64,000 nt of DNA from Hyphomicrobiaceae bacterium (GTDB lineage Bacteria; Pseudomonadota; Alphaproteobacteria; Rhizobiales; Hyphomicrobiaceae). The stretch spans positions 1 through 64,000 of the forward strand of contig JACKJI010000012.1 in assembly GCA_020638035.1 (NCBI GenBank), written 5' to 3'. The translations under genes and the position numbers were made by a program. This document shows, one piece after another, positions 26,187-35,381 of this stretch; position 1 is the first letter of the stretch, and the number at the start of each line of letters is the position of its first letter. Below the pieces are notes generated by a model. That model was not told the DNA's origin, made no database searches, and saw only the letters and a list, made by a program, of their open reading frames with translations.

Positions 26187-26927
26187 ATGTCAGCAGAACG
26201 CTCGAGTGGTTGGTGGGAGACGATCAAGATCGTCATCGAGGCGCTTATCATCGCGATGGTGGTACGGGTCTTTTTCTATCAGCCCTTCAATATTCCATCG
26301 GGCTCCATGAAGGACACGCTGCTGATCGGCGACTACCTGTTCGTCTCAAAGCTCTCTTACGGTTATTCCAAATACTCCTTCACCTCCAGTTTCGACCTGT
26401 TCAATGGCCGCATTTTCTCTGCGGAACCCAAGCGCGGCGACGTCATCGTCTTCAAGCTGCCGCGTGACAACTCGACCGATTACATCAAGCGCCTGATCGG
26501 CCTGCCCGGTGACGAGATCCGCGTCAGCCACGGCGTGCTCTTCATCAACGGGCAGGAGGTGCCGCGGGTGCCGGACGGCGAGTACGTCTCGCGCGAGGAC
26601 GGCCGCGCCAAGCGCTACAAGGAGACGCTGCCCAACGGTGTCAGCTACCATGTGCTCGACAGCGAGCCGAACGGGCCGTTCGACAATGTCGGTCCTTATA
26701 AGGTGCCCGAAGGCCACTATTTCATGATGGGTGACAACCGCGACAACTCCACCGACAGCCGCGCGCAGTGGGGCGTTGGCTATGTGCCATTCGAGAATCT
26801 CGTCGGCCGCGCAGAGATCATCTTCTTTTCCGCTGCCGTTGACGAGCCGGGCGCGTTCTCCTGGTTGACCCCGTGGACCTGGCCGTTCGACATCCGCTGG
26901 TCGCGGTTCTTCAAGCTCGTGCGCTGA
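26187..26927 (+). CDS. lepB: Signal peptidase I
   Basis: This 246-aa membrane-bound serine protease cleaves Sec and Tat signal peptides. One N-terminal membrane segment (IVIEALIIAMVVRVFFYQPF) precedes box B, IPSGSMKDTL, with the catalytic Ser. The catalytic Lys lies in DYIKRLIGLPGDE, and the later boxes FMMGDNRDNSTDSR and GRAEIIFFS are present. The frame is open from 26109, but the ATG at 26187 gives the normal N-terminus. A 225-base gap separates it from acpS. rnc begins 5 bases after its stop. Confidence 0.95.
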   Translation: MSAERSSGWWETIKIVIEALIIAMVVRVFFYQPFNIPSGSMKDTLLIGDYLFVSKLSYGYSKYSFTSSFDLFNGRIFSAEPKRGDVIVFKLPRDNSTDYIKRLIGLPGDEIRVSHGVLFINGQEVPRVPDGEYVSREDGRAKRYKETLPNGVSYHVLDSEPNGPFDNVGPYKVPEGHYFMMGDNRDNSTDSRAQWGVGYVPFENLVGRAEIIFFSAAVDEPGAFSWLTPWTWPFDIRWSRFFKLVR

Positions 26928-26932
26928 GCCCG

Positions 26933-27646
26933 ATGGCGCTGCCGACCGACCAGATCACGCGCCTTGAAGCCGCACTCGGCTACAGCTTCCGCGACTACGC
27001 ATTGCTCGAGCAGGCACTCACGCATGCGAGTGTTCGCGGCGGCGGGCGGCAGCGGGCCGACAACGAGCGGCTCGAATTCATAGGAGACCGGGTGCTCGCA
27101 CTGGCGATCGCAGGCGACCTTTACACCCGCCATCCGAATGCGCGCGAAGGTGAGCTGGCGCGAACCTTCAACCGCATGGTGCGCGGTGAGACCTGCGCGG
27201 CCATTGCCCGCTCGCTCGATCTTGGGCCGTGTCTCATTCTCGCCGACAGCGAGGCCAGCAATGGCGGACGTGACAAGGACACCATCCTGGCCGATGCCAT
27301 CGAGGCCGTGCTTGCCGCCATTTTTCTGGAGGCCGGCTTTGAACGTGCACGCGCCGTCGTGCTCGATCTGTGGCAGAGTTGGCTCGAAGGTCTGCCGGCA
27401 GGCGCTGCTGCCGATGCGAAATCCGCCTTACAGGAGTGGGCACAGGCGCAGGGACTGCCGCTGCCGTGCTACAGGGAGGAGAGCCGTACCGGTCCGGACC
27501 ACGCGCCGCGCTTCGTCTCGCGCGTGACGATCGATGGCCGGCTTCAGGCCGAGGGAGAAGGAGCCTCGAAGCGGCAGGCGGAACAGGCTGCAGCGACCGC
27601 GATGCTGCGTTCGGAAGGCGTGTGGAGAAAACCGCGACGTGAGTGA
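26933..27646 (+). CDS. rnc: Ribonuclease III
   Basis: This 237-aa double-strand RNA endonuclease matures rRNA and some mRNAs. The RNase III signature NERLEFIGDRVLAL is intact, and the second catalytic region reads KDTILADAIEAVLAAIFLE. The C-terminal dsRNA-binding domain runs from about residue 160 (DAKSALQEWAQAQGLPLP) to QAEQAAATAML. It overlaps era by 8 bases. Confidence 0.96.
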   Translation: MALPTDQITRLEAALGYSFRDYALLEQALTHASVRGGGRQRADNERLEFIGDRVLALAIAGDLYTRHPNAREGELARTFNRMVRGETCAAIARSLDLGPCLILADSEASNGGRDKDTILADAIEAVLAAIFLEAGFERARAVVLDLWQSWLEGLPAGAAADAKSALQEWAQAQGLPLPCYREESRTGPDHAPRFVSRVTIDGRLQAEGEGASKRQAEQAAATAMLRSEGVWRKPRRE

Positions 27647-28607
27647 CGATGACGAGAAGCCGTTACCGGCGGCCAATGAGCCGGCGAGCGTTGCATCGCC
27701 CGTGGGAGAGCGTCGCCGTTGCGGGTTCATCGCCATCATCGGTGCGCCCAATGCCGGCAAGTCGACACTCGTCAATCAGCTTGTCGGCGCCAAGGTCACG
27801 ATCGTCAGCCACAAGGTGCAGACGACGCGCGTCCCGGTCCGAGGCATCGCGATCGTTGATGACAGCCAGCTCGTTTTCATCGACACACCGGGCATCTTCG
27901 ATCCCAAACGGCGACTTGATCGCGCCATGGTCGATGCCGCATGGGGTGGTGCCGGCGATGCCGATATCGTGGCGCTCATCGTCGACGCGCAGAAGGGCGT
28001 GACGGACGCGGTAGCGCGCATACTTGACCGTCTCGCCGAGCTGAAGCGGCAGGCCGTGCTCATCCTCAACAAGGTCGATCGCGTTGCCGACAAGGCGCGC
28101 CTGCTGGCACTTGCCGCTATGCTCAACGAGCGCGTGCCATTCGCCGAGACGTTCATGATCTCGGCGGAGAACGGGTCTGGCGTCGAGGACGTGAAGCGCT
28201 ATTTCGCGGCCAACGTGCCTTCGGGCCCCTGGCATTATCCCGAGGACGAGATCTCGGATGCTCCGTTGCGTTTGCTTGCGGCCGAGATCACGCGGGAGAA
28301 GGTGTTTGAGCTGCTCCACGACGAGCTGCCCTATGCGATTACGGTCGAGACCACCGACTGGAAGGATCTGAAGGGCCGCGCGGTTCGCATCGAGCAGACA
28401 ATCTTCGTCGAGCGCGACAGTCAGAAATCGATCGTGCTGGGGAAGGGCGGCCGCACCATCAAGCAGATTTCGCAGACGTCACGGGCCGAGATTGGCGGCA
28501 TCGTCGAACGCGAGGTGCATCTGTTCCTGTTCGTCAAAGTGCGCGAGGCCTGGAAGGACGATCCCGAGCGCTATCGTGAGATGGGGCTCGATTTCCCCAA
28601 GGAGTGA
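27639..28607 (+). CDS. era: GTPase Era
   Basis: This 322-aa GTPase checks 16S rRNA 3'-end maturation and 30S assembly. G motifs are G1 IGAPNAGKST, G3 DTPG, G4 NKVD and G5 SAENG, and the C-terminal KH domain has GKGGRTIKQISQTSR. I use the GTG at 27639, which overlaps the rnc stop region, because upstream in-frame sequence is the rnc shadow. The first 30 residues are a non-conserved acidic extension. In the effector region the run after QTTR reads VPVRG. Confidence 0.95.
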   Translation: MSDDDEKPLPAANEPASVASPVGERRRCGFIAIIGAPNAGKSTLVNQLVGAKVTIVSHKVQTTRVPVRGIAIVDDSQLVFIDTPGIFDPKRRLDRAMVDAAWGGAGDADIVALIVDAQKGVTDAVARILDRLAELKRQAVLILNKVDRVADKARLLALAAMLNERVPFAETFMISAENGSGVEDVKRYFAANVPSGPWHYPEDEISDAPLRLLAAEITREKVFELLHDELPYAITVETTDWKDLKGRAVRIEQTIFVERDSQKSIVLGKGGRTIKQISQTSRAEIGGIVEREVHLFLFVKVREAWKDDPERYREMGLDFPKE

Positions 28608-28750
28608 GTCCGACACTGCCCTACTCACAGTTTGTTTGGAGCATGTTCTTCATGCAGAACCGCTTCGCACTTTGGGGCAACAAACGGTTGTCCCTGTTGG
28701 CAAAGCGTGCCGGTCATTCTCGTGCATCCGAGATCCGCGACTACGAATGA

Positions 28751-28790
28751 AAAAGGCCCGCCGCATCGTGCGATGCGGCAGGCCTTTCCT
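28751..28790. terminator. Bidirectional rho-independent terminator between era and phaC
   Basis: AAAGGCC (28752-28758) and CCGCATCG (28761-28768) pair with CGATGCGG (28771-28778) and GGCCTTT (28781-28787). A-rich sequence lies on one side and T-rich on the other, so it can work for era (+) and phaC (-), which converge here. Confidence 0.85.
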
Positions 28791-28846
28791 TGATATCTTC
28801 GGCAGTTCGACCGGCTCAAAAAGGCGACTCGGCCGGGCGGTCGGGC

Positions 28847-30679
28847 TCAGGTCTTCCCCTTGACGTACGAACCGGGCGCCTCTTCGATCGCACCGAGCTT
28901 CTCGCCCGGATCACGCGGCAGGGTCCAGGCGCCTGAGTGGCGCGCCAGCCATTCCGACCAGTGTGGCCACCAGGAGCCCGGCGTTTCGCGCGCCATCGTC
29001 GACCACTCTTCAAGCGTGTCGGCGGCGGCCTTCGGCGCGGTCCAGTACTGGTATTTGATCTTGTCGGGCGGGTTGATCACGCCGGCGATGTGGCCCGAGC
29101 CCGCCAGCACAAACTCGACCGGACCGCCCAAGAGCTTCGCGCCGATGAACACCGACTTGGCCGGCGCGATATGGTCCTCCTTGGCGGCGAGGTGATAGGC
29201 GGGAATGCGCACCTTGCTCAGATCGAGCGGCGTGCCGGCAATCTTCAGCTGGCCCTTGGCGAGCTTGTTGTTGTGATAGAACTCGCGCAGATAGAAGTTG
29301 TGGTTGGCCGCCGGCATGCGCGTCGAATCCTGGTTCCAGAAGAGCAGGTCGAACGGGAACGGCTTCTTGCCAAGCAGATAGTTGTTGACGACGTAGGGCC
29401 AGATCAAATCGCGTGGCCGCATCATGTTGAATACGTTCGCCATGCGTGAACCATCGAGATAACCGCGCTCGGCCATCATCTCTTCCAGGCTCTTCAGCTG
29501 CGTGTCATCGATGAAGATCAGCAGGTCGCCGGCCTTGGTGAAGTCGACCTGCGTGGTGAAGAACGTCGCCGAGATGAACGGCTGCTCGCCGCGTGCGGCG
29601 AGATACGCGAGCGTGGTGGACAGCAGCGTGCCGCCGACGCAGTAGCCCAAGGCATTGCACTTGGGCACGCCGGTCTCACGGCGCACGGCATCCGCAGCGG
29701 CCAGCACGCCTTCCTTCATGTAGTCTTCGAAGGTCTTGTGTGAAAGCCGCTGGTCGGGGTTCACCCAGGAGATGAGGAACACCGTAAAGCCCTGCTCGAC
29801 GGCCCAGCGAACGAAGCTCTTGGGCGGTGTCAGATCCAGGATGTAGTACTTGTTGATCCACGGCGGCACGATCAGCAGCGGCACCTCGCGCACCTTGTCG
29901 GTGGTCGGCGAATACTGGACGAGCTGGATGATGTCGTTCTGGTAGACGATCTTGCCGGGCGTCACGGCGAGGTTCTTGCCGACCTCGAAGGCGGAAACGT
30001 CGGTCTGGCTGATCTTCAGGATGTCGCCGGACTTTTCCATGTCCTCGACGAAGTGGCTCATGCCCTGCACGAGGTTCTTGGCGTTGGTCTGGAACGTCTC
30101 GCGCACCACTTCCGGATTGGTCATGGGGAAATTCGACGGCGAGAGCGCGCTCGAGACCTGGCGGAAATAGAAGTCTGCCTTCTGCTTGGTGCGCTCGTCG
30201 AGACCATCCGTCTTGTCGAGAATGTTCTCGGCCCAGTGGGTGGTGACGAGGTAAGCCTGCTTCCAGAAGGCGAAATAGGGATTGGAGGACCATTCTGGGT
30301 CCTTGAAGCGGTTGTCGCCCGCCTCAGGCTCAACCACCGGCGCCACGTTCTCGCCGAGCATCTGCTTCAGAGTGTTATTCCACAGTTCAGCATAAGACCG
30401 CATCAGGTTGCCCTGGGCCTCCGCGAGCTTGACCGGTTCGGTCATCCAGCGCTGGGCGATCTCGCCCATCATCTTGGAGGCTTCCGCAAGCTCGCTGGCC
30501 GCCGTGAAGGGGCTCATCTGGCTGTCGGCGCGTTCCATGTAGCTGGTCATCGCGCGCCCGCCTTCCTCGAACAACTTCAAGATGTTGCGAGCGAACTCCT
30601 CGGGGTCGTTGATGCGATACGACATGGGTTCCGGCGTCTGGGAGCTGTTTTGCTTCTGCATGTTGGCTTTCTTCGTCAA
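28847..30679 (-). CDS. phaC: Class I poly(3-hydroxyalkanoate) synthase
   Basis: This 610-aa enzyme polymerises 3-hydroxyacyl-CoA into PHA storage granules. The lipase-like box is GYCVGG with catalytic Cys347. The catalytic Asp region (HLAAKEDHIAPAKS) and His in GSGHIAGVINPP follow. The N-terminal domain (DPEEFARNILKLFEEGG) is typical of class I. Length and motifs are complete. It stands alone on -; phaA, phaB and phasins are not in the window. A plausible role is carbon storage during growth on C1 or multicarbon substrates. Confidence 0.95.
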   Translation of the reverse strand: MTKKANMQKQNSSQTPEPMSYRINDPEEFARNILKLFEEGGRAMTSYMERADSQMSPFTAASELAEASKMMGEIAQRWMTEPVKLAEAQGNLMRSYAELWNNTLKQMLGENVAPVVEPEAGDNRFKDPEWSSNPYFAFWKQAYLVTTHWAENILDKTDGLDERTKQKADFYFRQVSSALSPSNFPMTNPEVVRETFQTNAKNLVQGMSHFVEDMEKSGDILKISQTDVSAFEVGKNLAVTPGKIVYQNDIIQLVQYSPTTDKVREVPLLIVPPWINKYYILDLTPPKSFVRWAVEQGFTVFLISWVNPDQRLSHKTFEDYMKEGVLAAADAVRRETGVPKCNALGYCVGGTLLSTTLAYLAARGEQPFISATFFTTQVDFTKAGDLLIFIDDTQLKSLEEMMAERGYLDGSRMANVFNMMRPRDLIWPYVVNNYLLGKKPFPFDLLFWNQDSTRMPAANHNFYLREFYHNNKLAKGQLKIAGTPLDLSKVRIPAYHLAAKEDHIAPAKSVFIGAKLLGGPVEFVLAGSGHIAGVINPPDKIKYQYWTAPKAAADTLEEWSTMARETPGSWWPHWSEWLARHSGAWTLPRDPGEKLGAIEEAPGSYVKGKT

Positions 30680-30861
30680 ACGACAGCGCGTTGGAATTCT
30701 ATGCCCTGGGGTAGCGCGAACCGGCGGTCCGGTGACGGGGTGTTGGCGCCTTTGCCACGCACAGGCGTCAACCTCAGCATTTTTCTAGGCGCTACCTGCT
30801 GAAGTCCCAGGAATCAAGTAGGCATTCCGTAGAGGATTGTCAGCAGGGGCTGCAAACGAGG

Positions 30862-31137
30862 GTGAAGGCGAAGCGGCAAAGGGCAGGCGAACACAGGGCG
30901 TGCGCTCATTGCAGCACGGCGGGCTGGAGCTCCATTGCTTGTCGAGCCGCTGCGTGGTTTCTCTTGGTGTTTCTAGCAGGTTGCGCGCAAGGCTCACAGA
31001 CCCCTCTGCCGGAGCTGACCCGCGTCAATCGCCCATTGCTGACGCCCTCGGAGCAGGCCCGTGCGATCCAAGAACTGGAGCACGAGCGGGCGCGGGTGGA
31101 TGCCCAGGCCACCAAGTCCGGCACATCGGTCCAGTAG
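30862..31137 (+). CDS. Small lipoprotein
   Basis: This is a probable 91-aa lipoprotein. A hydrophobic stretch ends in a lipobox (WFLLVFLAGCAQGSQ), and the mature part has LTPSEQARAIQELEHERARVDAQ, a helix seen in short alphaproteobacterial lipoproteins. The GTG at 30862 gives an unusually long N-region with extra Cys residues, so the true start may lie nearer 30925. It is divergent from phaC. I do not recognise a function. Confidence 0.55.
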   Translation: MKAKRQRAGEHRACAHCSTAGWSSIACRAAAWFLLVFLAGCAQGSQTPLPELTRVNRPLLTPSEQARAIQELEHERARVDAQATKSGTSVQ

Positions 31138-31553
31138 TCCGGCGAAAGAAGCCTGACAGCGTGAGCATGCCCTGCTGCACAGGATCGCGGCGCACGCCGC
31201 TTTACCTGCGCCATGCCGGCATCGTAAATTGCCGTCATAACGTCGGGACGGCAATGGGCGGCAGGTTTGGGCAGTAGCGACGCCCAGCTGTCCCTATGTC
31301 CGCCTCATTCAGTGGCTCGCAGCCCTCGTGGCGGCTCGTCAGGTGCATTTCCGGCCATGATGGTCGGGGTGTGACCGGGCCCTGATCCAATCGTGAAGCG
31401 GGGGCGGCCGTCCTTTCGGGTGCGCGGCCACCCTGTGTGCCGGCGCCCCGCTGGCGGTGGCTGACCCGTACAGCGCCGGCATTCGCGGGCGAGCAGAAAC
31501 CCAATCGGCCGTCGCACCGGCCGCACATAGAAATTAGAACCGAGAGATCTGTC
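31138..31553. promoter_or_regulatory. Intergenic region upstream of the aminotransferase, with 9-bp inverted repeat
   Basis: This stretch holds no supported gene. A perfect inverted repeat, ATTGCCGTC (31228-31236) and GACGGCAAT (31247-31255) with a 10-base spacer, could be an operator or the terminator of the lipoprotein gene. Confidence 0.4.
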
Positions 31554-32780
31554 GTGATCGAGGAATTCCACCGCATCAAGCGCTTGCCGCCCTACGTGTT
31601 CGCCGAGGTCAACCGCCTCAAGGGCGAGGCCCGCGCACGCGGTGCCGATATCATCGATCTGGGCATGGGCAACCCGGACCTGCCGACCCCCCAGCACATC
31701 GTCGACAAGCTGGTGGAGACGGTCGCCAAGCCGCGCACCAACCGCTATTCGGCGTCGAAGGGCATTCCCGGTCTTCGGCGCGCCCAGGCGGCCTATTATG
31801 AGCGCCGCTTCGGCGTGAAGCTCAATCCAGAGACCCAGATCGTCGCGACGCTGGGCTCCAAGGAAGGCTTCGCCAACATGGCGCAGGCGATCACGGCGCC
31901 GGGCGACGTCATCATCGTGCCCAACCCCACCTATCCGATCCACGAGTTCGGTTTTCTGATCTCGGGCGCCTCGGTGCGCCATATCCCTGCGAGCACGGGC
32001 GAGGATTTCCTGCGCGCGGTCGATCGTGCCTGCCGGCACACCATCCCCAAGCCGATCGCGATGGTGCTGTCCTATCCTTCGAACCCGACGGCGATGATCG
32101 CCGATCTCGACTTCTACAAGGCGGCCGTGGAGCTGGCCAAGAGGCTCGGCATCATCATCCTGTCGGACCTTGCCTACTCCGAGGTCTACTTCGACGACAC
32201 GCCGCCGCCTTCCGTGCTGCAGGTTCCCGGTGCCCTCGATGTGACCGTCGAGTTCACCTCGCTGTCGAAGACTTATTCGATGCCTGGCTGGCGCATGGGG
32301 TTTGCCGTCGGCAATGAGCGGCTCATCAATGCTCTCGCCCGTGTGAAGTCCTATCTCGACTACGGTGCCTTCACGCCGATCCAGGTGGCTGCCGCGGCCG
32401 CGCTGAATGGCCCGCAGGATTGCGTTGAGGAAGTCCGCCAGATCTACAAGCGTCGGCGTGACGTGCTGGTGGAGAGCTTTGCGCGCGCGGGCTGGGACAT
32501 TCCGCCGCCGCCGGCGACCATGTTCGCCTGGGCGCCGATTCCGGACCGCTTCAAAGGGCTGGGCTCGGTCGAGTTCTCCAAGCTGATGATCGAGAAGGCG
32601 GACGTCGCCGTGTCGCCGGGCCTGGGCTTCGGCGAGTATGGCGAGGGCTTCGTACGCATCGCGTTGGTGGAGAACGAGCACCGCATCCGGCAGGCGGCGC
32701 GTAACATCAAAAAGTTCCTCGCCCAGTCTCCGGAAACGTTGCATAACGTCATTCCCATCCCGCAGAAAGCCTCCCGCTAG
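31554..32780 (+). CDS. alaC: PLP-dependent aminotransferase (AlaC / LL-DAP aminotransferase type)
   Basis: This 408-aa class I aminotransferase closely follows the E. coli AlaC pattern at its start (RIKRLPPYVF, IIDLGMGNPD, SASKGIPGLRRA, GSKEGFANM). The PLP lysine lies in SLSKTYSMPGWRMGF. Annotations of such proteins vary between glutamate-pyruvate aminotransferase, LL-diaminopimelate aminotransferase and aspartate aminotransferase; sequence alone does not decide. I use the GTG at 31554, which follows GAGAGA. It lies 13 bases before hom, suggesting an aspartate- or alanine-family amino acid unit. Confidence 0.88.
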   Translation: MIEEFHRIKRLPPYVFAEVNRLKGEARARGADIIDLGMGNPDLPTPQHIVDKLVETVAKPRTNRYSASKGIPGLRRAQAAYYERRFGVKLNPETQIVATLGSKEGFANMAQAITAPGDVIIVPNPTYPIHEFGFLISGASVRHIPASTGEDFLRAVDRACRHTIPKPIAMVLSYPSNPTAMIADLDFYKAAVELAKRLGIIILSDLAYSEVYFDDTPPPSVLQVPGALDVTVEFTSLSKTYSMPGWRMGFAVGNERLINALARVKSYLDYGAFTPIQVAAAAALNGPQDCVEEVRQIYKRRRDVLVESFARAGWDIPPPPATMFAWAPIPDRFKGLGSVEFSKLMIEKADVAVSPGLGFGEYGEGFVRIALVENEHRIRQAARNIKKFLAQSPETLHNVIPIPQKASR

Positions 32781-32793
32781 ATACCTCTTTGAT

Positions 32794-34125
32794 ATGACAG
32801 CGCCTTTGAAACTCGGCATCGCCGGGCTCGGTACCGTCGGTGCCGGGCTCGTTCGGTTGCTCACCGACAACCGCGAGCACCTCACCATCGCGCTCGGCCG
32901 CGAAATCGTGGTCGCGGCCGTGAGCGCGCGCGACCGTTCCAAGCCGCGCGATTGCGATCTGTCAAAAGCCGTCTGGTTCGATGATCCGGTGGCGCTGGCG
33001 ATGAGCCCCGACATCGACATCTTTGTCGAACTGATCGGTGGCGACGAGGGGCCGGCGCGCGTGGCGGTTGAGGCCGCATTGAAGGCAGGCCGCCACGTCG
33101 TCACGGCCAACAAGGCACTGCTGGCGCGACACGGTGTGGCGCTTGCCGGGCTTGCCGAAGAAAGCCATTGCGCGCTCGACTTCGAGGCGGCGGTTGCGGG
33201 TGGCATTCCGATCATCAAGACGCTGCGGGAAAGCCTGCTCGGCAATCGCATCGAGCGCATCTATGGCATCCTGAATGGCACATGCAACTTCATCCTGACG
33301 AAGATGCAGGAGGAGTCCCGGCCGTTCGGCGAGGTGTTGGCGGAAGCCCAGAGGCTTGGCTATGCGGAGGCCGATCCGACTTTCGATATCGGCGGCTTCG
33401 ATGCCGCTCATAAGCTCGCCATTCTGACGAGCCTGGCGTTCGGCACCGAGGTTGCGTTCGACGAGATCCATGTCGAAGGCATCGAGAAGATCACTCAGGC
33501 CGATATCACCGCGGCCGATGAGCTCGGGTATCGCATCAAGCTGCTCGGCGTCGCCCTGCGCGCGCCATCCGGCGGCATAGAGGCGCGCGTGCATCCGACG
33601 ATGGTGCCCAAGCACTCGGCAATCGCCGAGGTGTCGGGCGTAACGAATTGCGTTGCCGTCGATGGCGATCGTGTCGGCACACTGCTGCTGGTGGGGCCGG
33701 GTGCGGGCTCGGAGGCGACTGCATCAGCGGTGGCGAGCGACATCATCGACATCGCGCGCGGTGGTGGTGTTCCGCCCTTCATCGTGCCTGTCGCTCACCT
33801 GAAGCCGCATCGCCGCGCGGAAATCGGCGAGCATCAGGGTGCCTACTACGTACGCCTGTCGGTCTACGACAAGCCGGGCGCCATGGCGGCAATCGCCAAG
33901 CGCATGGGCGACCGTGGCGTGTCGCTGGAATCTATCGTGCAGCGACGCACGAAGAGCGCGCTTCCTGGCGCCAGCGGCGGACGCGGCGCGCCGGGCGCTC
34001 CGGCGACCGTCACGCTGATCACGCACGAGACGACCGAGGAGGCGATCCGCGGTGCGCTGGAGGCGATCGAATCGGATGGCAATGTGTCCGAAAAGCCGCA
34101 AATGATCCGCATCGAAGCGATGTGA
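32794..34125 (+). CDS. hom: Homoserine dehydrogenase
   Basis: This 443-aa enzyme reduces aspartate semialdehyde to homoserine for Thr and Met synthesis. The NAD(P)-binding motif is GIAGLGTVGAGLV. The family signature covers AEADPTFDIGGFDAAHKLAIL, and GILNGTCNFIL is present. A C-terminal ACT domain (LSVYDKPGAMAAIAKRM) is likely for threonine feedback. An insertion of Ala/Gly-rich sequence (PGASGGRGAPGAPAT) lies within the ACT region. It is followed 82 bases later by glpX. Confidence 0.95.
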   Translation: MTAPLKLGIAGLGTVGAGLVRLLTDNREHLTIALGREIVVAAVSARDRSKPRDCDLSKAVWFDDPVALAMSPDIDIFVELIGGDEGPARVAVEAALKAGRHVVTANKALLARHGVALAGLAEESHCALDFEAAVAGGIPIIKTLRESLLGNRIERIYGILNGTCNFILTKMQEESRPFGEVLAEAQRLGYAEADPTFDIGGFDAAHKLAILTSLAFGTEVAFDEIHVEGIEKITQADITAADELGYRIKLLGVALRAPSGGIEARVHPTMVPKHSAIAEVSGVTNCVAVDGDRVGTLLLVGPGAGSEATASAVASDIIDIARGGGVPPFIVPVAHLKPHRRAEIGEHQGAYYVRLSVYDKPGAMAAIAKRMGDRGVSLESIVQRRTKSALPGASGGRGAPGAPATVTLITHETTEEAIRGALEAIESDGNVSEKPQMIRIEAM

Positions 34126-34207
34126 GCGGGGTTGTGTTGGATAACGACGGGTGCAGAGCCATGCATCCGGCCGCATACCGACAGACGAGAGCGAGGAGAA
34201 CGAGGAC

Positions 34208-35200
34208 ATGGCGAATGCATCCGCAGGCGGGACGGGCCTCGACCGGGTACTGGTGCTCGAGGTGGCACGTGTAACCGAGGCTGCCGCCATCGCCGCTGCT
34301 CGCCTGCGTGGTCGCGGCAATGAGAAGGCGGCCGACAAGGCGGCGGTCGATGCCATGCGCCGCGAACTCGCTCGGGTCTCCATCAAGGGGCGCGTCGTGA
34401 TCGGCGAAGGTGAGATGGACGAGGCGCCGATGCTCTACATCGGCGAGGAAGTTGGCACCGGAGAAGGTCCTGAGGTCGACATCGCCGTCGATCCGCTCGA
34501 AGGCACGACGATTTGTGCCAAGGCGATGCCCAACGCGCTTGCGGTCCTCGCCATTTCCGAGCGTGGCGGCTTGTTGCATGCCCCGGACATGTACATGGAC
34601 AAGATCGCCGTCGGCCCGGGCTATCCGCCGGGCATCGTCGATCTCGATAGGTCGCCGGCTGACAACCTGAAGGCGCTTGCAGAGGCCAAGGGCGTGCCGA
34701 TCGGCCAGATCACCGCCTGCATCCTCGACCGGGCGCGCCATGCCGAGCTGATCAAAGCCGTGCGCGGGGCCGGTGCCGCCATCCGGCTTATTCCCGACGG
34801 CGACATTGCCGGCGTGATCTGGACGACCGATCCGCGTGAGACAGGCATCGACATCTACATGGGTTCAGGTGGAGCGCCGGAAGGTGTGCTGGCTGCGGCG
34901 GCACTGCGCTGCATCGGCGGTCAAATCCAGGGGCGCTTGCTGGCTGCCAACGCCGAGGAGCGCGACCGGGCTGCCAGCATGGGCATCACCGACATCAACC
35001 GCAAGTTCCTGCTCGAGGACATGGCCTCTTCCGACGTCATCTTCGCCGCGACGGGCGTTACCGATGGCTCGCTGCTCGATGGCGTGCACTTCCATGACAG
35101 CGCCGCAGAGACGGAGACGGTCGTGATGCGATCGCTGACGCGGACCGTCCGTCGCATCCGCACCACCGTGCAGGACGTTGCGACGCGTTTTCCCGCGTGA
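34208..35200 (+). CDS. glpX: Class II fructose-1,6-bisphosphatase
   Basis: This 330-aa GlpX-type phosphatase hydrolyses fructose-1,6-bisphosphate (some also sedoheptulose-1,7-bisphosphate) in gluconeogenesis. Signature stretches are VIGEGEMDEAPMLYIGEEVG, VDIAVDPLEGTT and GSGGAPEGVLAAAALRC. The ATG at 34208 follows AGGAGAACGAGGAC. The hom-glpX-recJ order is common in Hyphomicrobiales. In a C1-assimilating cell the enzyme supports hexose synthesis. Confidence 0.95.
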   Translation: MANASAGGTGLDRVLVLEVARVTEAAAIAAARLRGRGNEKAADKAAVDAMRRELARVSIKGRVVIGEGEMDEAPMLYIGEEVGTGEGPEVDIAVDPLEGTTICAKAMPNALAVLAISERGGLLHAPDMYMDKIAVGPGYPPGIVDLDRSPADNLKALAEAKGVPIGQITACILDRARHAELIKAVRGAGAAIRLIPDGDIAGVIWTTDPRETGIDIYMGSGGAPEGVLAAAALRCIGGQIQGRLLAANAEERDRAASMGITDINRKFLLEDMASSDVIFAATGVTDGSLLDGVHFHDSAAETETVVMRSLTRTVRRIRTTVQDVATRFPA

Positions 35201-35381
35201 TGCGGTACAATGCCAGTCATCTCAGCCCCGCTGTTTCAGCTCATGACCTGCGGGCGGTCGCGCGCTGATCCGCGCTGGAAAGGGCATGGCGGGAACGCCA
35301 CGGCCGCGGATCTCAACAGCAAAACGGTCCACAGGCGTCCCGCTCGTGCTCGAATCGGCTAAGAACCGATGCGGAGGCGAG

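Noticed and set aside
31305..33260. 651-codon open frame antisense to the aminotransferase and hom
   Set aside because: It spans two well-supported + genes and the translation is Arg/His/Asp-rich shadow sequence.
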